From the NCBI GenBank assembly GCA_050633825.1, contig JBOEHG010000013.1, positions 21,504 through 85,503 on the forward strand: 64,000 bases of DNA, written 5' to 3'. This document shows, piece after piece, positions 46,354 through 54,666 of this stretch (positions are counted from its first letter, which is position 1; every line of letters starts with the position of its first letter). This stretch comes from CANLBN01 sp050633825. Its GTDB lineage: Bacteria; Pseudomonadota; Gammaproteobacteria; Pseudomonadales; Cellvibrionaceae. Under the pieces are notes generated by a model. The model was not told where the DNA came from. It worked only from the letters and a program-made list of their open reading frames with translations, and did not search any database. A program made the position numbers and the translations under genes.

Positions 46354-46470
46354 ACCCTACCTTCGCTCTGACGTATTAGTTAGATTAAACGTTAGTGTGT
46401 GGTTTGCCCCCTTATCTAACTTGTTTGATTGGTATCCTAGGTTTAATCGTTAGAAGGTAGGGTCTTTTTA
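46354..46470 (+). terminator. Long inverted-repeat structure downstream of amiR
   Basis: ACCCTACCTTC (46354-46364) pairs with GAAGGTAGGGT (46453-46463), followed by CTTTTTA. Inside, GATTAAAC (46383-46390) pairs with GTTTAATC (46441-46448). An overlapping GTTAGAT (46379-46385) can instead pair with ATCTAAC (46414-46420). The mutually exclusive pairings resemble a conditional terminator before the kinase-like gene at 46506. Confidence 0.55.
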
Positions 46471-46505
46471 TTCGTTATAATAATATTTATATATTTACTC
46501 TTGAG

Positions 46506-47657
46506 GTGTTTTTTATGAGAGTGTTAAGCTTTAAAACTAAGATTTTATTATTGGTTATTGTGCCGTTATTTTTAGTAAGTTTGTCATTGATATTTTTATC
46601 AATATACCAAACTAAAAAGCTAGGTTCTGAAAATGCTGAGGCTTTTTCGAGCTTAATGTTTGAGCTTCGGAGGAGTGAGCTTAAAAATTATACAGAGGTT
46701 TCTCTTACGACGGTTAAAGATATATACAACAATAAAAATTTAGGTAAAGCCAATGATTTTCAAGAGGCTGCCGATAATATCATTAATAATTTAGATTATG
46801 TGGGTGATGATTTTTTCTTTGTTTATGATTACAAAAGTGTAATTGATGATTTGGGCCTATCTGTCGGTGATATTGAAGCACAATTGAATAAAAATATCAT
46901 CGGGACTTTTCGTATTACAGCTATAGTCGTTTTAGCTTTTGCTGTTTTAGTTGGGTTTATTGTTGCTCGGTTTACTATATCTGAGGGCAAGCTGGCAGAT
47001 GATAAGTTGCAGAGGTTATCTCGTAAGGCAGTTGTGGTACAAGAAGAAGAGCGGGGAAGAGTAGCGGGTGACTTGCAGAAGGTGGTGAGTCGAGCGCTTG
47101 TAGTTGTGCGTAATAAATTACAATTTTTAGCTAAGGACAGTGTTTTTCAAAAAGAAAATAAGCGTAATGATTTTCTTAAGTCTATGGTTGTTTTAGATAA
47201 AACAATTAAAGAAATTCATCGAATATCAGGTGAATTAAGGCCTAAGGTTTTGGATGAAATAGGCCTTTATGCAGCAGTCGAAGCACTTTCTATTGAAACC
47301 TCTGAAAAATATTCAGTTCAAATCTCATTTAAAAAAATGGGCGATAATGCACGGCTTCGTTCTGAGGTTGAAACGTCGTTATACCGTATTGTACAAGAGG
47401 CGATAAAAAATATAGTTACTCATTCTCGAGCATTAACGGCTAATATACGGTTTAGTCAGAGTCATGCACTATTAAAGCTCACTATTCAAGATCAAGGCGC
47501 AGGCTTCAATGTTCATGAAGTTATGAATAAGAATAGCGGCAAAGGTGGGGTTGGCTTATTTGATATGCGTGTTAGAGCGGAGTCTCTTGGTGGAACAATA
47601 TCCTTTTTCTCAACAGAGGATATGGGAACCGTTATTAGGATAGAAGTTCCTGTTTGA
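46506..47657 (+). CDS. NarX-like histidine-kinase family protein lacking the phospho-His
   Basis: 383 residues. A membrane helix (about 10-32), an extracytoplasmic segment with a Cache-like FFFVYDY motif, and a second helix (about 138-158) precede a HisKA_3-type dimerisation region (EEERGRVAGDLQK) and an HATPase_c domain (RIVQEAIKNIVTHS, DQGAGF, GGVGLFDMRVRAESLGG). The family pattern has E-L-H-D where this protein has D-L-Q-K, so Gln191 replaces the phosphoacceptor His. The Cache region is short, as if its centre were deleted. No response regulator gene follows. It may be a non-phosphorylating sensor or regulator. Confidence 0.78.
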   Translation: MFFMRVLSFKTKILLLVIVPLFLVSLSLIFLSIYQTKKLGSENAEAFSSLMFELRRSELKNYTEVSLTTVKDIYNNKNLGKANDFQEAADNIINNLDYVGDDFFFVYDYKSVIDDLGLSVGDIEAQLNKNIIGTFRITAIVVLAFAVLVGFIVARFTISEGKLADDKLQRLSRKAVVVQEEERGRVAGDLQKVVSRALVVVRNKLQFLAKDSVFQKENKRNDFLKSMVVLDKTIKEIHRISGELRPKVLDEIGLYAAVEALSIETSEKYSVQISFKKMGDNARLRSEVETSLYRIVQEAIKNIVTHSRALTANIRFSQSHALLKLTIQDQGAGFNVHEVMNKNSGKGGVGLFDMRVRAESLGGTISFFSTEDMGTVIRIEVPV

Positions 47658-47926
47658 CTTTTAATTTATATTCTTAATTTCTATTTTTAAATAAGCAATA
47701 AGGCTGTTTAAAATTATCTTCATGGCAATGTAGTCATGTCAACTATTGCAGTTATATATTATTTTTAATTCGCAATAAGTCACTATCTGCAACTGCGCAG
47801 CACATCAATTTTATATCTTTATATTATCTTTTTATGCGAGAGGCTTTCTCTTGTTTGATTGAAGTTAAAGTGTGATTGATGGTTTTTACTATTTTAATTC
47901 AATGATAATAATTTTGAGGGCATTTT

Positions 47927-49009
47927 ATGAAATTTTTAAAAAATAAATTGACATTAGCAGTTGGTAGTTTTTTAGCGGTAGGTTCTGGCTTGTCTCATGC
48001 TGGAACTACGATTAATCCTTATGGCTTTGTACAAGCTGATTTTATTTACTCAACTGACCAGGATACAGGTACCTTAGCGAATGCTAATGCTATTAATACT
48101 GACCCGAATTTTGAAGAAGATGCTAGATTTCAAGCTTATGCAATTACTTCTCGTTTGGGGCTTAATATAAAAGGCGATGGATATAGCGCTGTTTTTGAGG
48201 GTGACTATTTTGGTGGTAGCGGTGGCACTAATGATTTTAGATTACGCCTTGCTTATGGTCAGTATGGTAATGTAACTGCTGGACAAGCTTATTCAACAGC
48301 TACTGAAAGAGATTGGATCGCGTATCCTACAACATTAGATTTTTATAATCCCGCGGGTCTTGCACCTTCTCGTTTAGCGTTGCTCCGTTATACCGTAGGT
48401 AATGTTGATCTTGGCATTGAAAATTCTTCTAACTTATCCCTTTCAGGAGGCGGCTCTACGCGTTCAGAGTTACCTGATTTTGTTATTCGTTATGCAAGTA
48501 AAGGAGATTCTTTTAGCTGGTATGCTTCGGCGGTTGCAGCGTCCTCGGAAGTAGATGGTGGTGCAGCCGATGGTGATAGTGTTACCGTTGTTGGTGCTCA
48601 TGGCGGTATGAGGTTTAACGCTGGTAGCGGAGGTGCATTTAGCGCTAATGTTATTCACAATTCTCCTGCTCGAGCGAATTATGGCGGTGCAGTTTCGGCT
48701 CTAGTGGTTGATGGTACTGATGTTGAGTCAGTCGATCGAACTTCATATGTAGTTGCTTGGCAAGGTAAAGCAGGGCCAAAAACATCATATAATATAGCAT
48801 ATGGTCAAATGAAATTTGATGATGAGCATTCTGATTTGCTTGGCGCAGGTACAGCGGAAACATTAACAACTATTCATGCTAATATCTTATATTCTCCTAT
48901 TAAAAATGTTACTTATGGTTTTGAGATAAGTAATGTTGAAAGAGAAGATTTTAGTGGCGATAGTGCTGATAATACGCGTTTACAATTTTCAGCTAAATAT
49001 GCGTTTTAA
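47927..49009 (+). CDS. Outer-membrane porin
   Basis: 360 residues. The signal peptide ends near SHA (about residue 25). The mature protein begins INPYGFVQADFIYSTDQ and continues as alternating beta-strands to the terminal LQFSAKYAF, whose Phe is needed for outer-membrane insertion. It resembles DcaP-like or general Gram-negative porins. Placement after the amide/urea operon suggests it helps the substrate cross the outer membrane, but it has its own upstream region of about 270 bases and a terminator, so it may be a separate unit. Confidence 0.82.
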   Translation: MKFLKNKLTLAVGSFLAVGSGLSHAGTTINPYGFVQADFIYSTDQDTGTLANANAINTDPNFEEDARFQAYAITSRLGLNIKGDGYSAVFEGDYFGGSGGTNDFRLRLAYGQYGNVTAGQAYSTATERDWIAYPTTLDFYNPAGLAPSRLALLRYTVGNVDLGIENSSNLSLSGGGSTRSELPDFVIRYASKGDSFSWYASAVAASSEVDGGAADGDSVTVVGAHGGMRFNAGSGGAFSANVIHNSPARANYGGAVSALVVDGTDVESVDRTSYVVAWQGKAGPKTSYNIAYGQMKFDDEHSDLLGAGTAETLTTIHANILYSPIKNVTYGFEISNVEREDFSGDSADNTRLQFSAKYAF

Positions 49010-49037
49010 ATTTATTAATTTAACTGTTTAAAAAAAT

Positions 49038-49083
49038 AAGGTCACCAGTCGATATCTGCTGGTGGCTTTATTTTGTCTTTTTT
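49038..49083 (+). terminator. Rho-independent terminator after the porin gene
   Basis: AAGGTCACCAG (49038-49048) pairs with CTGGTGGCTTT (49059-49069) with wobbles, followed by a T-rich tract to 49083. It ends the porin transcript just before the next gene. Confidence 0.8.
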
Positions 49084-49097
49084 TTCTAGGTGACTAA

Positions 49098-49745
49098 ATG
49101 TTAATTACTTTTCGGCATTCTTTAACTTTTTTGCTTGTAGGTATTTTGTTACCTCATTTTGCTAGCGCTTCTTGTGAAAGGGATGATATTGAATTCTACT
49201 TGGAGTCTGGTTTTACGCCTTCTCAAATAACAGATATTTGTGTTGGCAATGAAAAAGAGTTTGATTCTTCTCGAGAGGTAAATAATTTAACTAAAGATGA
49301 TAAAAAAATCTTACTTAAAGAAAGAAGTCAACGTGATAGTAATTCATTTTTGATGTTGTCTATACGTGCAAAAAATATAAATATATCCAGCGATTATTTG
49401 TCATACGTTGCTCACGAGTGTATAGAGTATGAGCCTGCTCCAGATGGCTTTAGCCATGTTAGACCGAAAGAGTATTGTGGGTTAATACAAACAAAGATCA
49501 TATATGAGGGTATTAGTTTTGCTAAATCTAGCCAAGGTTTTAAACTTTTTCAAAAGCCTACAGTTACTGTAAAAGGCCGTGTTTATCAAGTAGCAGAAGA
49601 TAGTAAAGAGTTAAATCGTTTAAAAAAATACGATCGTAAGCTATTGAGTCAACTTTTGAACAAAGTAAGTAAGGTTGACGTCCCCCTTAGAGATAATATT
49701 GATATGGGTAGGTTTAAGCTTGAATTAACACGCCTATCTGAATGA
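49098..49745 (+). CDS. Exported protein of unknown function
   Basis: 215 residues. An N-terminal hydrophobic segment ending near SASC gives either a signal peptide or a lipobox-like site (ASASC). The mature start contains CERDDIEFYLESGFTPSQITDIC. The repeated C-terminal Lys-rich region (LKKYDRKLLSQLLNKVSKV) has no recognised fold. Four or more Cys suggest disulphides. It is preceded by a ribosome site (TAGGTGA) and follows the porin terminator. No function is assigned. Confidence 0.6.
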   Translation: MLITFRHSLTFLLVGILLPHFASASCERDDIEFYLESGFTPSQITDICVGNEKEFDSSREVNNLTKDDKKILLKERSQRDSNSFLMLSIRAKNINISSDYLSYVAHECIEYEPAPDGFSHVRPKEYCGLIQTKIIYEGISFAKSSQGFKLFQKPTVTVKGRVYQVAEDSKELNRLKKYDRKLLSQLLNKVSKVDVPLRDNIDMGRFKLELTRLSE

Positions 49746-49875
49746 CATTACATCAACTATTGATTTTATTATATGTATCCCTCCTCTCTTTTCCCTTTAC
49801 TATATATTCGCTTATTAACTACACTACATATTAAGCATATGTAATTTCATTAATATAGGTAGAGGGGAGAAACCT

Positions 49876-50616
49876 ATGACCTACTGCGTAGGCATAAAAG
49901 TAAAAAGCGGTTTGATATTTTGTTCTGATTCACGGACAAACGCGGGTATTGATCAGGTCAATACTTATAAGAAAATGTATAACTTTGGTATTGTTGGTCA
50001 ATCTCAGTATTGTATTTTGGCTTCAGGTAACCTCGCGACAACGCAAGGGGTTATTAATCAAATTAAGAAGGATATCGATACAAGTGCATCCGCTAACCTA
50101 TTATCTATGCACAGTATGCAGGATGCCGCTGAATATATAGGGCAAATAAGTGTTGCTCAGCAGGCTAAGACGGGCGGTGGCCCTATGTTTCAGTCTAACT
50201 TCCTTATAGGAGGGCAGATTACAGGGAAAGACCATGAGCTTGCCATGATCTATCCCGAAGGCAACTATATTACTGCAACAGAAAGAACACCATTTTTACA
50301 AATTGGTGAGAGTAAATACGGTAAGCCCATTCTGGATCGTATTATTAATGTAGATACAGACCTTCAGACATGTGCTTTATGTGCTTTGGTTTCTATGGAC
50401 TCGACCTTAAAAAGTAACCTAAGCGTGGGTCCGCCGATTGATATTCGTTTTTATCATGCGAATAGTCTTAACGTGGGAGAGTATTATCATTTTGACGAAG
50501 ATAATCATTATTTAAGGCAAATTCACACTACTTGGAATCAGAAGATGATTGATTCCTTTTTACAGCTGCCTCCATTATCAAACGTTCTAGAACAACAGCA
50601 GGCAAGCTCGAATTAG
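49876..50616 (+). CDS. Anbu-type proteasome-like hydrolase
   Basis: 246 residues. It starts MTYCVGIKVKSGLIFCSDSRTNAGIDQV, the hallmark of the bacterial Anbu (ancestral beta subunit, HslV-related) family, with Thr2 as the likely N-terminal nucleophile after Met removal. Anbu usually sits with a transglutaminase-like protein, an alpha-E protein and an ATP-grasp protein; none is seen here, so this copy is an orphan. GAGGGGAG precedes the ATG. Confidence 0.88.
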   Translation: MTYCVGIKVKSGLIFCSDSRTNAGIDQVNTYKKMYNFGIVGQSQYCILASGNLATTQGVINQIKKDIDTSASANLLSMHSMQDAAEYIGQISVAQQAKTGGGPMFQSNFLIGGQITGKDHELAMIYPEGNYITATERTPFLQIGESKYGKPILDRIINVDTDLQTCALCALVSMDSTLKSNLSVGPPIDIRFYHANSLNVGEYYHFDEDNHYLRQIHTTWNQKMIDSFLQLPPLSNVLEQQQASSN

Positions 50617-50692
50617 ATGGATCAGGATGGAGTAATGCTAGATTACTTGCCATGTTATTGAAATAAAAGGCTCGCTGTCGCTTTTAACATTA

Positions 50693-50709
50693 TGTTACAA
50701 TTGGTAACA
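50693..50709 (+). promoter_or_regulatory. TGTTAC-N5-GTAACA palindrome
   Basis: Perfect 6-5-6 inverted repeat about 40 bases upstream of the small ORF at 50748. It resembles a dimeric repressor operator. No regulator is assigned. Confidence 0.4.
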
Positions 50710-50747
50710 GGGTGAAAAAGTAACTATGTTGTATTTCTGGAGTTTTC

Positions 50748-50858
50748 ATGAGTGAGCTAATGTCTTGGTTTTTTATTAATCACCAGGTTATATCTAAAGG
50801 TAAATTGTGCGGATTTATTTGCGTATCAGGTCACCGTTCCGATAGTTACTGGATTTAA
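50748..50858 (+). CDS. Possible 36-residue small protein
   Basis: An ATG with GGAG seven bases upstream opens a 36-codon frame starting MSELMSWFFINHQ and ending in TAA at 50856. A perfect terminator lies 40 bases downstream and a palindromic operator-like site lies upstream. No family is recognised. The transcript could also be a regulatory RNA. Confidence 0.35.
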   Translation: MSELMSWFFINHQVISKGKLCGFICVSGHRSDSYWI

Positions 50859-50898
50859 GTTCAATCACGATTGGACTTGGCAAGTAAGTTATCAGCCG

Positions 50899-50934
50899 AA
50901 AAAGCCGATGTAATAATAGTTGCATCGGCTTTTT
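50899..50934 (+). terminator. Rho-independent terminator
   Basis: AAAAAGCCGATG (50899-50910), a 12-base loop, and CATCGGCTTTTT (50923-50934): perfect 12-bp stem followed by more T residues. It ends the short transcript upstream of the GGT gene. The symmetric A/T ends could act in both directions. Confidence 0.9.
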
Positions 50935-51033
50935 GTTGTCTTTTTATCGTTGATTACAAAATTCTATTCCTTGCCTAGGGCTTTTTGCTGACTTGTTTTA
51001 TCATGTACTCCTATCCTATGAGGAGCCGCTTCA

Positions 51034-52737
51034 ATGAGCCAATTCCGCCATTTTCTACCCATCATTTCTATTGTCATTTTCTCGGTTATTAGTGTTTCTA
51101 GCTCTGCGAAGGAAGTGTTACTTCCGGGAACAGTTTATGAAAGTGATGAGTATGGTGCTATTGCTACGGTTAGCCCTTTAGCAACAAGGGCAGCGGCATC
51201 TGAGTTAGAGCAAGGAGGTAATGCAATTGATGCAATGATTACTGCCGCATTAACACTGGGTGTTGTCGATAGTTACAATTCGGGCATTGGCGGTGGGCTG
51301 TTTGCTTTGGTCCATTGGGCTGATGGTAAGGTTGAGGCGATTGATGGTCGCGAGATGGCGCCTTCCAAAGCATATCGAGATATGTACTTGAGAGATGGCA
51401 AAGCAGTCTCTGACCTCAGTAAAACCGGGCCTTTGGCAGTCGGCATCCCCGGTTCTGTGGCTGTTTTTGATTATTTGTCTAAAAAAGGCGGTAAAAAGCC
51501 GATAGCAGACCTCTACTTGAAAACAGCTGATTTAGCTGAAGGTGGTTTTGCCTTATCGCCTGAGTATGCAAAGCGCTTACAGCGGCATGCTAAAAATTTA
51601 TCTCGCTTTCCTGCGACAGCATCAATTTTCTTAAATAAGAACGTGCCTTGGGAGGCTGGGCATCGACTTGTTCAGGCAGATTTAGCGAAGACCTATCGCG
51701 CTTTGGCCAAGAATGGCCCTGATTATTTTTATAAAGGGAAATATGCCAGCCAGTTGTCTCGCTGGATGAAAGCCAATGGCGGTTTAATTAGCTCTGCTGA
51801 TATGGCTAATTATCAGCTTAAAATTCGTCAGCCGGTGAAATCAACATTTTATGGGCATACGGTTTATGGTTTTCCTCCACCGAGTTCCGGAGGTGCACAC
51901 GTTGCACAACTATTAAATATGGTTGAGCAGCTCTCTCTTAAAGGTAAAAATACTGACGAGCGTAACCATTTACTGGCTGAAGCCATGAAGTTAGCCTTTG
52001 CGGATCGTGCCTATTGGTTGGGTGATCCAGATTTTGCCAAGGTGCCGGCGGGCCTTGTTGATAGGCAATATACCGATACACTGGCGAAGAATATTGATCC
52101 CAATAAAGTAACCACAGTGAGTGGCCATAGTACTCCTGTTGATGCAGATGATCGCTGGTTTAATAAGCATACAACCCATATTGCCGTTGCTGATCGCTGG
52201 GGTAATTGGCTTGCAATCACAACAACCTTAAATACTAGTTTTGGCAGTAAAGTCGTTATTCCGGGGACGGGTGTATTACTGAATAACCAAATGGATGACT
52301 TCTCCGCTCAGCCTGGTGTACCCAATGCTTATGGTTTGGTGGGTAGTGAAGCGAATAATATCCAGCCGGGCAAGAGACCGTTATCGAGTATGAGCCCTAC
52401 AATTGTTGTTAAAGACGGTAAGCCAATAATGACCATTGGTGCTGCTGGCGGTCCTATGATTATTACTCAGGTCACCCAAGGGATAATTCGTCATTTGTTG
52501 TACGAGCAATCGTTGCTAGAGTCACTTGCATCTCCAAGGATTCATCAGCAGTGGAAACCGGATATTTTATTTCACGACAAAAAGCTACCTGAAGAGCAGC
52601 GCAAACCGTTGGCGGCTAAGGGGCATATCCTTAAGCAGTTGCGCTTTGAAGGCTCTAGTAATGCAATCAGCGTAAAATCTGGTGAGTATGAAGCTGTATC
52701 TGAGCCAAGGTTAGTGGAGCGGAACCAGAAAAATTAG
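51034..52737 (+). CDS. ggt: Gamma-glutamyltransferase
   Basis: 567 residues. A signal peptide (about 1-26, ending near SSAK) exports it to the periplasm. The precursor self-cleaves before the Thr of HTTHIAVADRWGN, and the small subunit carries LLNNQMDDFS and KRPLSSMSPTIV, which bind gamma-glutamate. It hydrolyses or transfers the gamma-glutamyl group of glutathione and related peptides. Length and all core motifs fit an active enzyme. It is monocistronic, with a minus-strand gene following. Confidence 0.93.
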   Translation: MSQFRHFLPIISIVIFSVISVSSSAKEVLLPGTVYESDEYGAIATVSPLATRAAASELEQGGNAIDAMITAALTLGVVDSYNSGIGGGLFALVHWADGKVEAIDGREMAPSKAYRDMYLRDGKAVSDLSKTGPLAVGIPGSVAVFDYLSKKGGKKPIADLYLKTADLAEGGFALSPEYAKRLQRHAKNLSRFPATASIFLNKNVPWEAGHRLVQADLAKTYRALAKNGPDYFYKGKYASQLSRWMKANGGLISSADMANYQLKIRQPVKSTFYGHTVYGFPPPSSGGAHVAQLLNMVEQLSLKGKNTDERNHLLAEAMKLAFADRAYWLGDPDFAKVPAGLVDRQYTDTLAKNIDPNKVTTVSGHSTPVDADDRWFNKHTTHIAVADRWGNWLAITTTLNTSFGSKVVIPGTGVLLNNQMDDFSAQPGVPNAYGLVGSEANNIQPGKRPLSSMSPTIVVKDGKPIMTIGAAGGPMIITQVTQGIIRHLLYEQSLLESLASPRIHQQWKPDILFHDKKLPEEQRKPLAAKGHILKQLRFEGSSNAISVKSGEYEAVSEPRLVERNQKN

Positions 52738-52778
52738 CCTATAAGTCCTTATCTATTGCAGGTATGTAAGCTTATTAC

Positions 52779-53768
52779 CTAGGCGCTAAGTGCCAGTGAG
52801 GATTCACTCTTCTGGCTTTCTTGGGTATGCTGTTGTAGTGCATGAGTAATCGTGTCTCGATCTCGGCAACGTTTGATTTGCTCAAACAGGACTTTGGCCT
52901 CGGGATATTGGCGGCATAAATAGTGAAGCCACTGTTTTAGTCGATTGCCTATATATTTTGCCGGATAGGCGTCCGCGGTAGATTCAAAGAAGTGTAGTAG
53001 TAGCACTTGTAGCTCTGGCCACTGCATGGCTTCAATTGTGCGATCTTCTTCCTTCGCCTTAATCTGCCTTGCTAAATCAGGAAAAGACAGTAATCCCCGG
53101 CCAATCATAAAGTCAGTACAGCCCGTAATCGACCGGCATCGTTGAAAGTCACTCAGGCTCCAGATCTCACCGTTGGCAATCACGGGGATTGGAATGTTTT
53201 CTCTAATATCGGTGATATAATCCCAATAAGCGGGTGGTCTATAGCCATCTGCTTTGGAGCGAGCGTGAACTGTGAGTTCATTGGCACCTCCTTCATAAGC
53301 GGCTAAGGCATTTTCCAAATAGCGGCTCCGATCGTCAAAACCCAAGCGTATTTTGGCTGTTACAGGTGTCGAGGTTGGTACTTGTTGGCGGGTGGCTGCA
53401 ACAATATCATTTAAGCGCTCGGGCTCTTTTAGCAAGCAAGCACCACCGTCATTTCTATTGACCGTTTTAGCAGGGCAGCCAAAGTTGAGATCGATAGCAC
53501 TGGCACCTAAAAGTGCCGCTTGCCTGCCATTGGCTGCAACAGGGTCGGGTTTGCCACCTAAGAGTTGTACACGAACAGGCGTACCAGAAGCGGTGAGGCT
53601 TTGATGTTTGAGCTCTGGACAACGTCTATAGAAGACCTTGTTTGGCAGTATATGGTCGGTGACACGGATAAATTCAGTGACGCAGACATCAACGCCGCCA
53701 ATTGCTGATAGCAGCTTGCGCATATTGGCATCAACGACGCCTTCCATTGGAGCTAGAAAGATTCTCAT
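52779..53768 (-). CDS. dusC: tRNA-dihydrouridine synthase C
   Basis: 329 residues. It starts MRIFLAPMEGVVDANMRKLLSAIGG, the DusC form of the Dus flavoenzyme start. FGCPAKTVNRNDGGACLL carries the catalytic Cys, and VHARSKADGYRPPAYW plus GNGEIWS-like strands bind FMN and RNA. It reduces U16 in tRNA. Length is standard. Confidence 0.93.
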   Translation of the reverse strand: MRIFLAPMEGVVDANMRKLLSAIGGVDVCVTEFIRVTDHILPNKVFYRRCPELKHQSLTASGTPVRVQLLGGKPDPVAANGRQAALLGASAIDLNFGCPAKTVNRNDGGACLLKEPERLNDIVAATRQQVPTSTPVTAKIRLGFDDRSRYLENALAAYEGGANELTVHARSKADGYRPPAYWDYITDIRENIPIPVIANGEIWSLSDFQRCRSITGCTDFMIGRGLLSFPDLARQIKAKEEDRTIEAMQWPELQVLLLHFFESTADAYPAKYIGNRLKQWLHYLCRQYPEAKVLFEQIKRCRDRDTITHALQQHTQESQKSESSLALSA

Positions 53769-53808
53769 GGCAAGCTATTAAAAGTAAGAGAGTTTGGGCC
53801 GGAATGGA

Positions 53809-54024
53809 TCAGTGAAAAGGGTTGTCACCACTGTGATCGTCAGGCACCTCTTGAGATGAGAGGAAGGCATAATAATCTTCATCTAGAGTGCGCTCTTCAC
53901 GGCGTTCCGACTTTTTTCGGCGTTTTCGGTGATAAAGATCAACGTCGAGATCCTTGCAAGGATCCATATCTTCGCGTCTATCATTGCCTTTACGGCGATT
54001 AATAAATATTTTTCTATCCATCAT
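53809..54024 (-). CDS. Small charged protein of unknown function
   Basis: About 70 residues from one of two adjacent ATGs (54024 or 54021); a longer frame to 54060 is possible. The sequence is dominated by Arg, Lys, Asp and Glu, with an NRRKGNDRRED segment at the start and ERREERTLDEDYYAF near the end. Similar small proteins are seen in other gammaproteobacteria, but no role is known to me. It lies between dusC and bolA on the dusC strand. Confidence 0.55.
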   Translation of the reverse strand: MMDRKIFINRRKGNDRREDMDPCKDLDVDLYHRKRRKKSERREERTLDEDYYAFLSSQEVPDDHSGDNPFH

Positions 54025-54206
54025 GGTGAACCAGCTTACCCGAATATTTGTACAAATCAACAGTGATATTGAAGGATATCTACCACCTATATTGTAGATC
54101 AGAGGTAGGCCAATTTCCTTAAGTGGCGCACATTTCTACATATTTTTTGCTAATTTGTTTGTAAAATCACTGCAAAATTATAATAAAGGCCTTAAAATCC
54201 CGCCCT

Positions 54207-54557
54207 ATGAATATGCAAACCCAAATAGAACAAAAATTAATGGATGCCTTTAGTCCAGTGCATCTGGAAGTCATTGATGAAAGTCACGAACACAGTGTCC
54301 CTAAAGGCGCCCAAAGTCATTTTCGGGCGGTACTGGTTTCCCCATTATTTACAGGAATGACGCGTGTTGAGAGGCATAAAAAAGTCTATCGAACGCTTGT
54401 TATTGAACTTGATGGCTTGATTAAGGCTTTTTCGGTACTGACCTTTGATCCTGCGGAATGGGTGGGAAAAGAACATAAGTTGCCCGCTTCACCTCCTTGT
54501 ATGGGTGGCAGCCGTCATGATACTGATTTTAACGAGAAGAAAGCATCTGCCGAGTAG
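54207..54557 (+). CDS. bolA: BolA family protein
   Basis: 116 residues. The class II KH-like BolA fold is visible: IEQKLMDAFSPVHLEVIDES, the conserved His, SHFRAVLVSPLFTGMTRVERHK and the FDPAEWVG end. BolA proteins bind DNA and, with monothiol glutaredoxins, Fe-S clusters; in E. coli bolA affects morphology and stress response. It is divergent from the small charged-protein gene and upstream of trhO. Confidence 0.92.
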   Translation: MNMQTQIEQKLMDAFSPVHLEVIDESHEHSVPKGAQSHFRAVLVSPLFTGMTRVERHKKVYRTLVIELDGLIKAFSVLTFDPAEWVGKEHKLPASPPCMGGSRHDTDFNEKKASAE

Positions 54558-54666
54558 TTTCTCGCTTTATGTCTCTCCAGTTGATATAAATCAACAAGAA
54601 TAGTATGGGCTTTTCCCCCTTATTTGGCTAGAATGCCGCCTCATTTACGCCTCTCCTTAATATGTT

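Larger units (their letters stand above)
50617..51033 (+). other. Anbu-GGT intergenic region
   Basis: It holds a 17-bp palindrome (TGTTAC-AATTG-GTAACA, 50693-50709), a possible 36-codon ORF (50748-50858) and a strong rho-independent terminator (50899-50934). Together these suggest a small independent transcript. The remainder is the promoter region of the GGT gene. Confidence 0.55.

Noticed and set aside
46354..46463. IS or transposon terminal repeats
   Set aside because: The arms are only 11 bp apart by about 90 bases with no transposase and no flanking duplication; RNA structure is the better reading.
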